Below the pieces are notes generated by a model. It did not search any database, was not told the DNA's origin, and worked only from the letters and a program-made list of their open reading frames with translations. 64,000 nucleotides of DNA from DASYXT01 sp035934555 (GTDB lineage: Bacteria > Verrucomicrobiota > Verrucomicrobiia > Limisphaerales > UBA8199): assembly GCA_035934555.1 (NCBI GenBank), contig DASYXT010000046.1, positions 79,974 through 143,973 on the forward strand, given 5' to 3'. Shown here one piece after another: positions 27,753 through 36,109 of this stretch. Numbering within the stretch: position 1 is the stretch's first letter; every line of letters begins with the position of its first letter. Both the position numbers and the translations under genes were made by a program.

Positions 27753-28517
27753 ATGTTTCGAGCAATCAAACGACTGTTCATCTGGCTGGGGCTGATGGCG
27801 GAAAAGGCCACCGAAACCGATGCCATCAATCAAGCAGTAGTGGAGCGCGGCATCCGCGATTCAAAAGCCAAAGCCGATAAGGCGCACTACGCCAACGGCC
27901 AGTTGGCGGGCCAAATCGCTCTGCTGCGCGACCAAATCAAGAGACAGGAGCGGGAGAAGGACAACCTGCAAGGGTTGTTGCAGGCGGCCGCGGCGGCTAA
28001 TGACGATGCCAACGGCGCGCATTACGCCGACCAATTGGCCACAGTCGAGCAGGACCTCAATGAGAACAAAGCGCAGGCGGATAACCTGGACCAGTTGTAC
28101 CAGCAGAACACGTCGATCATCGCTGAGAGCCTACGCGAAATTCAACGGTTCCAGCGCGAGTTCGAGGCGGTAAAGGCCAAGGTAGCCATCGGCCGATCGC
28201 TAGAAGGCCTGGCGGGCATGATGAAGAGCTCGATCACCGAATTGCAAGGGATGATGGGCGGGGAGATGTCGCAATCGATGCAACAACTGCGGCAATCGGC
28301 TGCGGCCGGCGAAGGCCAGATGCGGGCGACCCTGGACCTGGCGAAGGAAATGGGCTCAGGCATTGCCCGCCAGCAGGAGGCGCGCAAGATGCGCGGCGCG
28401 ATGCTCTTCCAGGAGTACAAGAAGAAGATGGGCCTGGTGCAACCCGAGGCGGCGGTCGCGGCGCCAGCCCTGGCCGCCCCCGCGGCACCTGAGCGGCAAA
28501 AGATTGCCGAGAAATAA
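27753..28517 (+). CDS. PspA/IM30-like coiled-coil protein
   Basis: The product has 254 residues. The N-terminus MFRAIKRLFIWLGLMAEKATE is an amphipathic, membrane-touching helix as in PspA/Vipp1. It is followed by long helices (about 25-150) with charged heptads and then a Met-rich helical region (GMMKSSITELQGMMGGEM). An Ala/Pro tail closes the protein. PspA/IM30 proteins form ESCRT-III-like assemblies that protect the inner membrane. Similarity is by pattern and length only, so distant homology is possible. It is second in the operon, 9 nt after the vWA gene, with a good AAGGA before its ATG. Confidence 0.7.
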   Translation: MFRAIKRLFIWLGLMAEKATETDAINQAVVERGIRDSKAKADKAHYANGQLAGQIALLRDQIKRQEREKDNLQGLLQAAAAANDDANGAHYADQLATVEQDLNENKAQADNLDQLYQQNTSIIAESLREIQRFQREFEAVKAKVAIGRSLEGLAGMMKSSITELQGMMGGEMSQSMQQLRQSAAAGEGQMRATLDLAKEMGSGIARQQEARKMRGAMLFQEYKKKMGLVQPEAAVAAPALAAPAAPERQKIAEK

Positions 28518-28551
28518 CTCCAACGCTCCAATAATCCAATATCCAATTCTT

Positions 28552-30291
28552 ATGACAAACAGAGGCAAATTTTTCGTGACTGTGCTGTTGCTCGGGTTTG
28601 TAGGTTTTGGCGTTTATCGCTGGTGGGACAAGATCGCGCCGCAAATGCGACCGACCAGTCAGCCTATCGACGTCAATAAGGTGAAAGAGGAGATCGCCAA
28701 GGCCAAAGCTGCGCCGACCGATATACCGCTGCTGATTGGCACCAATGAAGCTACGCTGGTGAACCGCTCCTCGATCCCCGCCGTGACTGGCGTCAGCGAT
28801 TACGCCAAACCGACCAAAGACAACAAACTGATCGTCGAGTTCCCCATCAACGTGTGGCCGGGCTGGGCTCCCATCATCATGGCCAATGCCGGCATGGAAC
28901 CGAGCGACCAAAGCGTATTCGCGCAGAAGTACGGCTTCTACGTGCGGCTGAGCATCGTCGATGACCCGGTGAAGGCGCGCGACCTGTTTGCCAGCGGCCA
29001 AAGCCACGTGCTCTGGGGCACGCTGGACATGATCGCGCTGTTCGCGCCGGAGTTGGTCAAGGACAGCCGCACGGTGCCGGTGGTCTGCCAGCAAATTGAT
29101 TTCTCCGCCGGCGGCGACGGCATCGTCGCGCGCGGTGACATTCATAGCATTAACGATTTCCGGATGACGGGTGGCCGGAAGAGAAAGGTGGTCCTGGCGC
29201 AAAACTCCCCGAGCCATTACCTGATCATGTCGCTGCTGATCGATGCCGGCATCGATCCCAACGACATCGATTTCAAGTGGGCGGCGGATGCCCCTTCCGC
29301 GGCGAAGATATTCCTTCAGGACAACAGTTTTGACGCTTTTGTCGGGTGGTCGCCGGATATTTATAACATCACTGACGCTTTGAAAGGCAGCACCCGGCTG
29401 GTGGTGACTACCAGTACAGCCAATCACCTCATCGCGGACGTTTGGGCCGTGCGGAATGATTTCTATCGCGATCATCCTGAAATCGTTTCCGGGCTGGTGC
29501 AGGGGATTTTTCAAGGCATGGAGATGGTGCGCAAGGAGCCCAAGCGCGCGGCGCAGGCGCTGTCGGTGGCCTTTAAACTGCCGCAAGGCGATTGCGAGAA
29601 GATGATCGGCAGCGACGGCGGCATCGCCGACGGCGACGCGCATCTAACCAACTACCGCGAGAACGAGAAATTCTTCCTGGACCCTTTTAACCCGGCGAAT
29701 TTCGATGTCGTTTGGAATAGCGCTTCGACAATCTACCGGTCGCTGGGAACGATCCCGACGACCGTGCCGGCGAGCAAAGTGAAAGCGACCCCGGTGTTGC
29801 AGGGGCTGGCAGCGGCGTTTCGCGACTCGAGGGATTTGTCGCAACCGACATTCAAACCGGATGCGATGCTGAAGATGAGCCCGGAGGCGACGACGAGCCA
29901 GGTGCTGACCAAGGCGGTGATGATCGAGTTTGAGCCGAATCGTTCGACGCTCAACTCGCAATACGACACCAACATACCGGGCACGCTGGAAGAAATCGGC
30001 AAACTCGCAGGAAAATTCGGTAACGCCTACATCGTCATTGAGGGCAATGCGGATGCCAGCAAAAAAGGGTTAGTGCCGGCTGACCTTGTGCGGAGCCTCT
30101 CCTACGAGCGGGCCGATTCGGTGCGGCGCGCCATCATGGAAAGGTACAAATTCGATCCGAACAAGTTCAAGGTGGTGGGCAACGGGTGGGAGAATCCGAT
30201 GGCGGGCTGCACCGACCCGAGCAACGCCGAACACAATAAGAAGAACCGGCGGGTCGAGGTGAAAGTCTTCCCGCTGGAGTCGGCCGGGTAA
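28552..30291 (+). CDS. ABC solute-binding protein fused to an OmpA peptidoglycan-binding domain
   Basis: The product has 579 residues. Residues 7-23 are a membrane segment that may be uncleaved. Residues about 60-350 form a NMT1/TauA-like periplasmic binding domain (VEFPINVWPGWAPIIMANAG, then GDGIVARGDIHSINDFRM, a second lobe with NSPSHYLIMSLLIDAGID, and FVGWSPDIYNITDAL). Residues about 446-575 form an OmpA/MotB-like domain (MIEFEPNRSTL, IEGNAD, SYERADSVRRAIM, KNRRVEVKVF). The permease and ATPase follow. The fusion would hold the binding protein near the peptidoglycan. The frame opens at 28363, but the first credible ATG is 28552. Confidence 0.88.
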   Translation: MTNRGKFFVTVLLLGFVGFGVYRWWDKIAPQMRPTSQPIDVNKVKEEIAKAKAAPTDIPLLIGTNEATLVNRSSIPAVTGVSDYAKPTKDNKLIVEFPINVWPGWAPIIMANAGMEPSDQSVFAQKYGFYVRLSIVDDPVKARDLFASGQSHVLWGTLDMIALFAPELVKDSRTVPVVCQQIDFSAGGDGIVARGDIHSINDFRMTGGRKRKVVLAQNSPSHYLIMSLLIDAGIDPNDIDFKWAADAPSAAKIFLQDNSFDAFVGWSPDIYNITDALKGSTRLVVTTSTANHLIADVWAVRNDFYRDHPEIVSGLVQGIFQGMEMVRKEPKRAAQALSVAFKLPQGDCEKMIGSDGGIADGDAHLTNYRENEKFFLDPFNPANFDVVWNSASTIYRSLGTIPTTVPASKVKATPVLQGLAAAFRDSRDLSQPTFKPDAMLKMSPEATTSQVLTKAVMIEFEPNRSTLNSQYDTNIPGTLEEIGKLAGKFGNAYIVIEGNADASKKGLVPADLVRSLSYERADSVRRAIMERYKFDPNKFKVVGNGWENPMAGCTDPSNAEHNKKNRRVEVKVFPLESAG

Positions 30292-30398
30292 GAGAGCGCC
30301 GGCCGCCGCCGCGTCCCGGGCGCAGTCCTTCGCTGTGCGGGGTATCGAGAATGCCTGGGCCGCGGTTGATTCAGTCACCGATCTAGTTGGGATCCACT

Positions 30399-31268
30399 AT
30401 GACCGACTTTTTTAGATTTCTGACCTTCGCGCTGGTGTTTGTGGCGGTGCTGACGGCAGTGGTGCGCCTGGCCCGATTGCGGGTGAACGGGAACCTGGCG
30501 TACACCCAGGCGCTGGGCCTGACAGCCTTGTTCGTGGTGCTGGTGGTGGGAGTGTGGTGGTTGGTGACGCGGGGCACCGCCGAACAGCGTTGGGTGGCGC
30601 CGCTGATTCTGCCCAGCCCGCTGGAGGTACTGCGCGCCTTCGCCCCGCTGCACTTCGAGCAGGGCCTGGTCCGTAGCGCGGCTTACTCCTGGCTACGTGT
30701 CACAGCCGGCTTCAGCCTGGCGGCAGTTGTCGCCGTGCCTTTGGGGCTTTACATGGCCAGCTTTCCAGCGGTGGCGGCGTTTTTCCGGCCACTGTCACTG
30801 GCGGGGTCGTATGTGCCGATCGTCGTCTTCATACCGCTGAGCATGACCTGGTTCGGCTTGGGCGAAGCGCAGAAGATCGGATTCCTATTCATCGGCTGTT
30901 TTGTGGTGTTGCTGCCCCTGGTCATCAAGGACATTGCCGATGTGCCGTCGGCTTTTCTTGATGTGGCTGCGACCAAAGGCGCCTCGCAGTGGCAACTGGT
31001 GCGGCACGTGCTGTTTCCGGTCGCCAAGGCTAACATTTGGGACCATTTGCGCGGAGTGTACGGCGTCGGCTGGGGCTGGATTATCATGGCGGAAATCCTG
31101 GTGCTGCCGAACTACGGTCTGGGCGGATTGATTGAGGTCTCGAATCGGCGCAGCCAGACCGGGTCGATCTTCGCCATCATCATGGTTATCGTGCTGATCG
31201 CCATCGCCTGCGACCAACTGTGGCGCATCGGCGGAAACCTGTTGTTCCCCTACCGGCGCAAGGAATGA
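30399..31268 (+). CDS. ABC transporter permease (TauC/SsuC type)
   Basis: The product has 289 residues. Two extra N-terminal helices (about 5-25 and 38-57) precede the usual BPD-type core with about six helices. The cytoplasmic EAA-like loop is DVAATKGASQWQLVRHVLFP, which contacts the ATPase. GYGLG-type sequence and EILVLPNYGLGGLIEVSNRR are typical of taurine/nitrate/sulfonate family permeases. Start ATG at 30399; a TTG at 30387 is less likely. It is followed by the ATPase gene with a 2-nt gap. The substrate is unknown. Confidence 0.9.
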   Translation: MTDFFRFLTFALVFVAVLTAVVRLARLRVNGNLAYTQALGLTALFVVLVVGVWWLVTRGTAEQRWVAPLILPSPLEVLRAFAPLHFEQGLVRSAAYSWLRVTAGFSLAAVVAVPLGLYMASFPAVAAFFRPLSLAGSYVPIVVFIPLSMTWFGLGEAQKIGFLFIGCFVVLLPLVIKDIADVPSAFLDVAATKGASQWQLVRHVLFPVAKANIWDHLRGVYGVGWGWIIMAEILVLPNYGLGGLIEVSNRRSQTGSIFAIIMVIVLIAIACDQLWRIGGNLLFPYRRKE

Positions 31269-31270
31269 AC

Positions 31271-32197
31271 ATGAACGAAAGCGGTTCCCAATCGGTGAAA
31301 GTGGAGGGCGTTCTGGAGCCAAAATCTGCGCCGCTCCCAGCGGCCGGAAACGTCACGGAGACCCTCCCGAGCCCTCAGAAGCCGGCGGCTCGTCCGGATG
31401 TGGTAGCTTTCAAAAAGGTCTCGAAGAGTTTTGGCAACGGCCCGGGCGCGAAGCTGGCGCTATCGGAGCTCTCCTTCGTAGTCGAGGACCTGCCGGATAT
31501 CGGTGAGTTGGTCACCATTGTGGGGCCCTCGGGCTGCGGCAAGTCCACGCTCCTTCGCCTGATCGCCGGGTTGAAGCCGCACTTTCCACCCAGCCAGGGG
31601 CAGGTCGAGGTGTTCGGCAAATCCGTCAGCGAGCCGGGGCCGGACCGCGGCCTGGTGGACCAGAAGTATTCGCTGTTGCCGCACTTAACAGTCCTGGACA
31701 ATGTCGCCTTTGGGCTGCGCCTGCGGTCGATGGGCCGCCAGGAACGAAGGCAGCGAGCGCGGGAGTGGCTCAAGAAAGTTGGCCTGGATGGCTGCGAGGA
31801 TAAGTATCCCTCCGAACTATCTGGCGGCATGCAGCAGCGGGTGGCGATCGCGGCCACTCTGGTCCTGCAGCCCCGGATTCTGCTTATGGACGAGCCGTTT
31901 GGCGCGCTGGACCCCGGCATTCGATTGCGGATGCAGGAGTTGTTAATCCGGCTGTGGAGCGAGAAGGAGGAAACGGTTTTCCTGGTGACGCACTCGGTCG
32001 AGGAGGCGGTTTATCTGGGCGATCGTGTGTTCCTCATGGCGGCGAATCCCGGGCGACTGGTGGAAGTGCTGAAAGTGCCACGGCCGGCGGAGCCACCGGA
32101 GGAAAGCCGGCGCAAGAAATGGTTCATCGATTTTTGCCAGGCGTTATTGCGCCGGTTGGAAGAGGAATCGCCCGCGCCGCCGGGGATCAAGTTGTAA
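31271..32197 (+). CDS. ABC transporter ATPase (TauB/SsuB type)
   Basis: The product has 308 residues. A Pro/Ala-rich N-terminal extension (about 1-45) precedes the nucleotide-binding domain: Walker A GPSGCGKST, signature LSGGMQQRVAIA, Walker B ILLMDEPFGALDP and switch His in LVTHSVEEAVYLGD. This is the standard nitrate/taurine ATPase layout. AAGGA sits 6 nt upstream of the ATG at 31271. An ATG at 31265 overlaps the permease stop (ATGA) and is an alternative start. A C-terminal extension of about 40 residues is rich in Pro, Glu and Arg. Confidence 0.93.
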   Translation: MNESGSQSVKVEGVLEPKSAPLPAAGNVTETLPSPQKPAARPDVVAFKKVSKSFGNGPGAKLALSELSFVVEDLPDIGELVTIVGPSGCGKSTLLRLIAGLKPHFPPSQGQVEVFGKSVSEPGPDRGLVDQKYSLLPHLTVLDNVAFGLRLRSMGRQERRQRAREWLKKVGLDGCEDKYPSELSGGMQQRVAIAATLVLQPRILLMDEPFGALDPGIRLRMQELLIRLWSEKEETVFLVTHSVEEAVYLGDRVFLMAANPGRLVEVLKVPRPAEPPEESRRKKWFIDFCQALLRRLEEESPAPPGIKL

Positions 32198-32206
32198 CAA
32201 CCAGGT

Positions 32207-33160
32207 ATGGAATCCCCCAATTATCATCGCGAATTCTTTTGGAGTCCGCACCATGTCGCGTGGGCGATTCTGACGCTGGGGTTGGGTTTCATCAGCGCGT
32301 CATTGCTGGGGCTGATCGCCGGTGCGACCGCGTACGTCCTGGGCTGGATTTATTTGCCGGACCTGTCTTTTTTCCGTGCCTGGGTGGATCGGCGCCAGGA
32401 GGCGGGCCGACAGGCGGAAGACGCGCAAAAGGTGGCCGAGTTTATGCAAAGGCGGGATAGCTTATTACGCTCCTTGTCGTCCGTCGGCCGCGAGCGCTAC
32501 GTCCGCTTGACCCAGGTCTGCCGCGACATCGAAAACGCCAGCGCCGACAGCCCGCTGGCTTCCGAGCCGGGAACCGTTGACCCGCGACTCCGAAAACTCG
32601 ATGAGCTCATGTGGACCTACCTGCGCCTGCTCGGGATTCAGGAGTCGCTCGAGCGATTCCTCGAAACCGAACAGCGCGAGAACGTCCCCGCTTTGGTCAA
32701 GGATGCGGAATCCGAAGCGGCGCGGCTCGGTACCGAGTTGGAGGCGCTCAAGGCCAAAGGGGGAGACACAACGCTGGAGACGCGCCAACGGTATCTAGGT
32801 TCCCGGCTGGAACGGCTTGAGGTGCTGCGTAAACGCCAGCAACGCACCGAACAAGCCCAGGCCAACCTGCAACTGGTCGTGTCCGAACAGGACCGGCTCG
32901 ATCAACAAATCAAGCTCATCCGGGCCGATGCCGTTGCTACCAAGAACGCCGAGAGCCTTACCGCTCGAATCGACGCAACGGTCGAGCACCTCGACCAGAC
33001 CAACAAATGGCTCTCAGAGTTGGATGAATTCAAGGACCTCGTCGGCGATATCCCGGCTACCGATGGGCGGGTCGGCTATCAGGCCAATGCCCCCGCCGTC
33101 CCGCCTCCACTCCAACCGGCGGAGATCCGCCGGCAAACCCCATTGAAACAAAGGCAATGA
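32207..33160 (+). CDS. Membrane protein with long coiled coil
   Basis: The product has 317 residues. Two hydrophobic segments near the N-terminus (about 17-36 and 38-50, AWAILTLGLGFISASLLGLI and ATAYVLGWIYLPDL) are followed by a mostly helical, charged domain (about 55-275) with repeated heptads such as RLERLEVLRKRQQRTEQAQANLQ. The Pro-rich C-terminus is short. It starts 9 nt after the ABC ATPase and overlaps the AAA gene as ATGA. I do not recognise the family. It may link the transporter to the AAA protein as a scaffold. Confidence 0.75.
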   Translation: MESPNYHREFFWSPHHVAWAILTLGLGFISASLLGLIAGATAYVLGWIYLPDLSFFRAWVDRRQEAGRQAEDAQKVAEFMQRRDSLLRSLSSVGRERYVRLTQVCRDIENASADSPLASEPGTVDPRLRKLDELMWTYLRLLGIQESLERFLETEQRENVPALVKDAESEAARLGTELEALKAKGGDTTLETRQRYLGSRLERLEVLRKRQQRTEQAQANLQLVVSEQDRLDQQIKLIRADAVATKNAESLTARIDATVEHLDQTNKWLSELDEFKDLVGDIPATDGRVGYQANAPAVPPPLQPAEIRRQTPLKQRQ

Positions 33161-34971
33161 AAACTGAAGCTCTCGCTCCTCCTCAGACGACGGCGGTGAC
33201 GGCTAATGGCCCCGGGCGGCTGCCGTTGCGCGGTTGGGCTCTCGAATTGGCGCGGCGTTGGAACGGCGGCACCTATTCGCTATTCGTGCTTCATGGCAAC
33301 ATTTTTGATCTGTTCCCGGTGCAGGACAATTCAGCGGTGAGTTACCAGCCGCTCAAGACGTTCCTGGTGCGGCGGCTTTTTCCGGAACGTGCTTGCCTTA
33401 TGTTTTACGATATCAGCGACGGGCTGACGTTTGGTTCGGCTGACATGCAGAAGCGATTCTTCGAGTGGCTCGAAGTGTACGACAGCGTCGAGGGGACCAA
33501 TTTTCACGAAGTCGGGCCGCCGCGCGAGTTTCAACGGTTGGCGCCGGTCTTGCGCCGCTTTTTCCTCAGAGTGTCGGAGGAGAAGGAGCAATGGAAAGGG
33601 TTGACGCTGATCATTGATTTCCCGGAGAAACTCATTCCCGCGGTCGAAGAGGCCAACGCAAGCGTCGAAGAGCGGGTAAACCTGGTGACATTTCTGAAAT
33701 GGGCGGCGGCGCCGGAGATGGCCAAACTCGACATTGGCGTCATTCTCGTGACCGAATCGGCCGGCGAACTCAACGCGCGCCTGCTGCAAAATCCCTACGT
33801 GGCGCAGGTGCGCGTTGACTTGCCTGATGCGGAGGAGCGGCTGCGGTTTTTGCAATCGGGTTGGGCCGAGGCGATGGCGGGCGGCAAACCCTTGGGAGAG
33901 TGGAGCGATTTCAGCGCGGCCGACCTGGCGCAGCGCACGGCTGGTTTGAACCTTTTGCGCATTCGGCATTTTATGGCGGAGGCGATACGGAATGGCAGCC
34001 GCGTGACGCAGGAATTAGTGACCGGCAGCAAGAAGAGGTTGATCGAGGAATACTGCCAGGGGTTGGTGCGATTTAAGGATCCGAAACCGGGGGTGACTCT
34101 TGAGCTGGTGGCAACGCATAAGGCGGCCAAGCAGCGGCTGCGGGAGCTGGCCTGGTTAATCAAGCAGGGCAAAGGCGATGTGCTGGAGCGGGGCATACTG
34201 GTGCCGGGGCGGGTCGGGGTGGGGAAATCGTTTTTGATCGATTGCTTTGCCAGCGAGTGCGGCCTGCCGGTGATGGAGATGGGCGACTTTCGCTCGAAGT
34301 GGGTAGGAGACACCGAGCGACAGCAAAGCCGTATCCTGATGACGATTCGCGCCCTGGGGCCGGTCATCGTCGTGGTGGACGAAGCCGATGCGGTGTTCGG
34401 CACTCGCGAGGCCGACGGCGACAGCGGCGTCAGCGGGCGCGTGTTCGCCGCCTTTGCCGCGCACATTGGGGATTCGACCTTGCGGGGCAGGGAATTGTGG
34501 GTCGCCATGACCTCGCGTCCAGACCTGCTTTCGATTGATATGAAACGGCAGGGGCGATTTGGGCTTTGCATGCCGCTGTTTCCGGCGCAGGGGCCGGACG
34601 ACGTGCTCGAGCTGTTTGCGACGGTGGCCGGGGTGAAGCAAATCCAGCTCGCTCCGGAGCTGCTTGCTTATGTGCGGGAGAACCTGGGCGACCGGCCGGT
34701 GACCGGCAGTGATGTGGACTCGATGCTGATGCGAGGCAAGGAGCGGGCGGTGCTAGCCAAACGGGATAGTGACGTGCGGCGCGAGGATTTGGAGGAGGCA
34801 GTGAGTTCATTTATCGATCCGCTGGATCCGGAACTGTTAGCCTTGCAGGAACTGGCTGCGGTGCTGGCATGCTCCGACCGCCGGTATCTGCCGGAGCAGT
34901 ATGTTAAGGCCGAGCGCGCGCCGATGTTGGAGGAGTTCGCACGCTTACGGATCAGGGCCGGGCGCAGATAA
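33157..34971 (+). CDS. AAA+ ATPase with an upstream AAA-like domain
   Basis: The product has 604 residues. Walker A is GRVGVGKS (about 351-358), Walker B VIVVVDEADAV (403-413), then a sensor region (WVAMTSRPDLLSID) and an arginine-rich segment (KRQGRF) as in classical AAA proteins. The first half has a similar order of segments (SLFVLHGNIFD, LTLIIDFPEKL, GVILVTESAGELNA, VRVDLPDAEERLRFL) but no P-loop, so it may be a degenerate AAA module. A C-terminal helical domain follows. It is last in the operon and overlaps the coiled-coil gene by 4 nt. Clients are unknown. Confidence 0.85.
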   Translation: MKTEALAPPQTTAVTANGPGRLPLRGWALELARRWNGGTYSLFVLHGNIFDLFPVQDNSAVSYQPLKTFLVRRLFPERACLMFYDISDGLTFGSADMQKRFFEWLEVYDSVEGTNFHEVGPPREFQRLAPVLRRFFLRVSEEKEQWKGLTLIIDFPEKLIPAVEEANASVEERVNLVTFLKWAAAPEMAKLDIGVILVTESAGELNARLLQNPYVAQVRVDLPDAEERLRFLQSGWAEAMAGGKPLGEWSDFSAADLAQRTAGLNLLRIRHFMAEAIRNGSRVTQELVTGSKKRLIEEYCQGLVRFKDPKPGVTLELVATHKAAKQRLRELAWLIKQGKGDVLERGILVPGRVGVGKSFLIDCFASECGLPVMEMGDFRSKWVGDTERQQSRILMTIRALGPVIVVVDEADAVFGTREADGDSGVSGRVFAAFAAHIGDSTLRGRELWVAMTSRPDLLSIDMKRQGRFGLCMPLFPAQGPDDVLELFATVAGVKQIQLAPELLAYVRENLGDRPVTGSDVDSMLMRGKERAVLAKRDSDVRREDLEEAVSSFIDPLDPELLALQELAAVLACSDRRYLPEQYVKAERAPMLEEFARLRIRAGRR

Positions 34972-34983
34972 CAAAAGGCTCCC

Positions 34984-36027
34984 TCACTCGCGTGGGTTAA
35001 ACTGCGATTCCTTCGCCAGTTGCTCCCATAATTTGCGTTCGGATTCGGTGACTTGGGCCGGCACTTCGACGCGTGTGACCACAATCAGATCGCCGCTCCC
35101 ATCCCCCCGCTCAGGCAACCCGCGCCCGCGCAGCCGGAATTTCTGCCCATTGTGTGTGCCGGGCGGAAGACGCATATTGACACGTCCGTTGAGCGTGGGC
35201 ACCGACACATTGGCGCCCAGGACGGCTTCCCACGGAGCGACGGCGGCCTCGTAAGTCAGGGTGTGGCCATCGACCTCGAAGTCCGGGTGCTTGGCAAACC
35301 GCACCCGCAGGTAGAGGTCGCCCGCTTTGCCACCGCCGAGGCCAGCCTCACCGCGTCCGGCCACGCGCAGCCGCTGGCCCTGGCTAACTCCGGCGGGAAT
35401 TTTCACCTGGTAAGTTTCCGTTTTGGTGACCTGGCCGGTGCCGCCACAGACGTTGCACACATGCCCGGCGCGCCGGCCCGTGCCGCCACAATGCTCGCAG
35501 GGCACGCCGTGACGCACCGAAACCGAGCGAACCGAGCCGCGTATGGCTTCCTCCAGCGTCACCATAATATCGCCTTCGATGTCCCGTCCACGCTCGGTGG
35601 CAAAATCTTCCTCGGCCGTCATGCCGCCGCGGCCGAACCGGGTACCGCCCATGCCGCCACGCGCCCCGAAGAGTTGCTCGAAGAAGTCGCTGAAACCGGT
35701 GCCGCCAAAATGAAATTCATAATCCTCGCCCTGCGGTCCGCGGCCGGGGAAGCCGCGCGTCGAGCCCCAACCCGGCGGCGGACGAAATTCAGCGCCGGCA
35801 TTCCAGTTTGGCCCCAGTTCGTCATACTTCTTGCGTTTGGCAGGGTCGCCCAGAACCTCATAGGCTTCGTTGACCTCTTTAAACTTCTCCTCGGCCTGCT
35901 TTTTGTTTTTGGCGACGTCGGGATGGTACTGGCGGGCGAGCTTGCGAAAAGCCTTCTTGATGTCGCTCTCGCTGGCGCTGCGCGGCACGCCGAGGATTTC
36001 GTAATAATCTTTGTATTGAACAGGCAT
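34984..36027 (-). CDS. DnaJ-like co-chaperone with a half-size zinc finger
   Basis: The product has 347 residues: a J domain at the N-terminus with HPD (ARQYHPDVAKN), a Gly/Phe-rich linker, then C-terminal substrate-binding domains. Only two Cys motifs are present, CEHCGGTG and CNVCGGTG, where canonical DnaJ has four. The fold therefore has at most one zinc site and sits between DnaJ and CbpA types. It stimulates DnaK. It is convergent with the AAA gene, with only 12 nt between stop codons, and lies 82 nt downstream of a receiver-PAS kinase on the same strand. Confidence 0.93.
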   Translation of the reverse strand: MPVQYKDYYEILGVPRSASESDIKKAFRKLARQYHPDVAKNKKQAEEKFKEVNEAYEVLGDPAKRKKYDELGPNWNAGAEFRPPPGWGSTRGFPGRGPQGEDYEFHFGGTGFSDFFEQLFGARGGMGGTRFGRGGMTAEEDFATERGRDIEGDIMVTLEEAIRGSVRSVSVRHGVPCEHCGGTGRRAGHVCNVCGGTGQVTKTETYQVKIPAGVSQGQRLRVAGRGEAGLGGGKAGDLYLRVRFAKHPDFEVDGHTLTYEAAVAPWEAVLGANVSVPTLNGRVNMRLPPGTHNGQKFRLRGRGLPERGDGSGDLIVVTRVEVPAQVTESERKLWEQLAKESQFNPRE

Positions 36028-36109
36028 AGCCTCAATCCTGTTCCAATGATGCCTTGGCCGGCGGGTTTGTCAAAATGACAACGCGTACTCGGCCGGCCCA
36101 GGTCCAAGT

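Noticed and set aside
28234..29643. 469-codon open frame on the minus strand opposite the solute-binding protein
   Set aside because: Arg/His-rich, low-complexity translation with no recognised domain. It overlaps a well-supported gene, typical of GC-rich antisense frames.
26997..34971. Anti-phage defence reading of the vWA/AAA/ABC operon
   Set aside because: No nuclease, toxin or other effector is present, and the ABC and OmpA parts fit envelope transport better.
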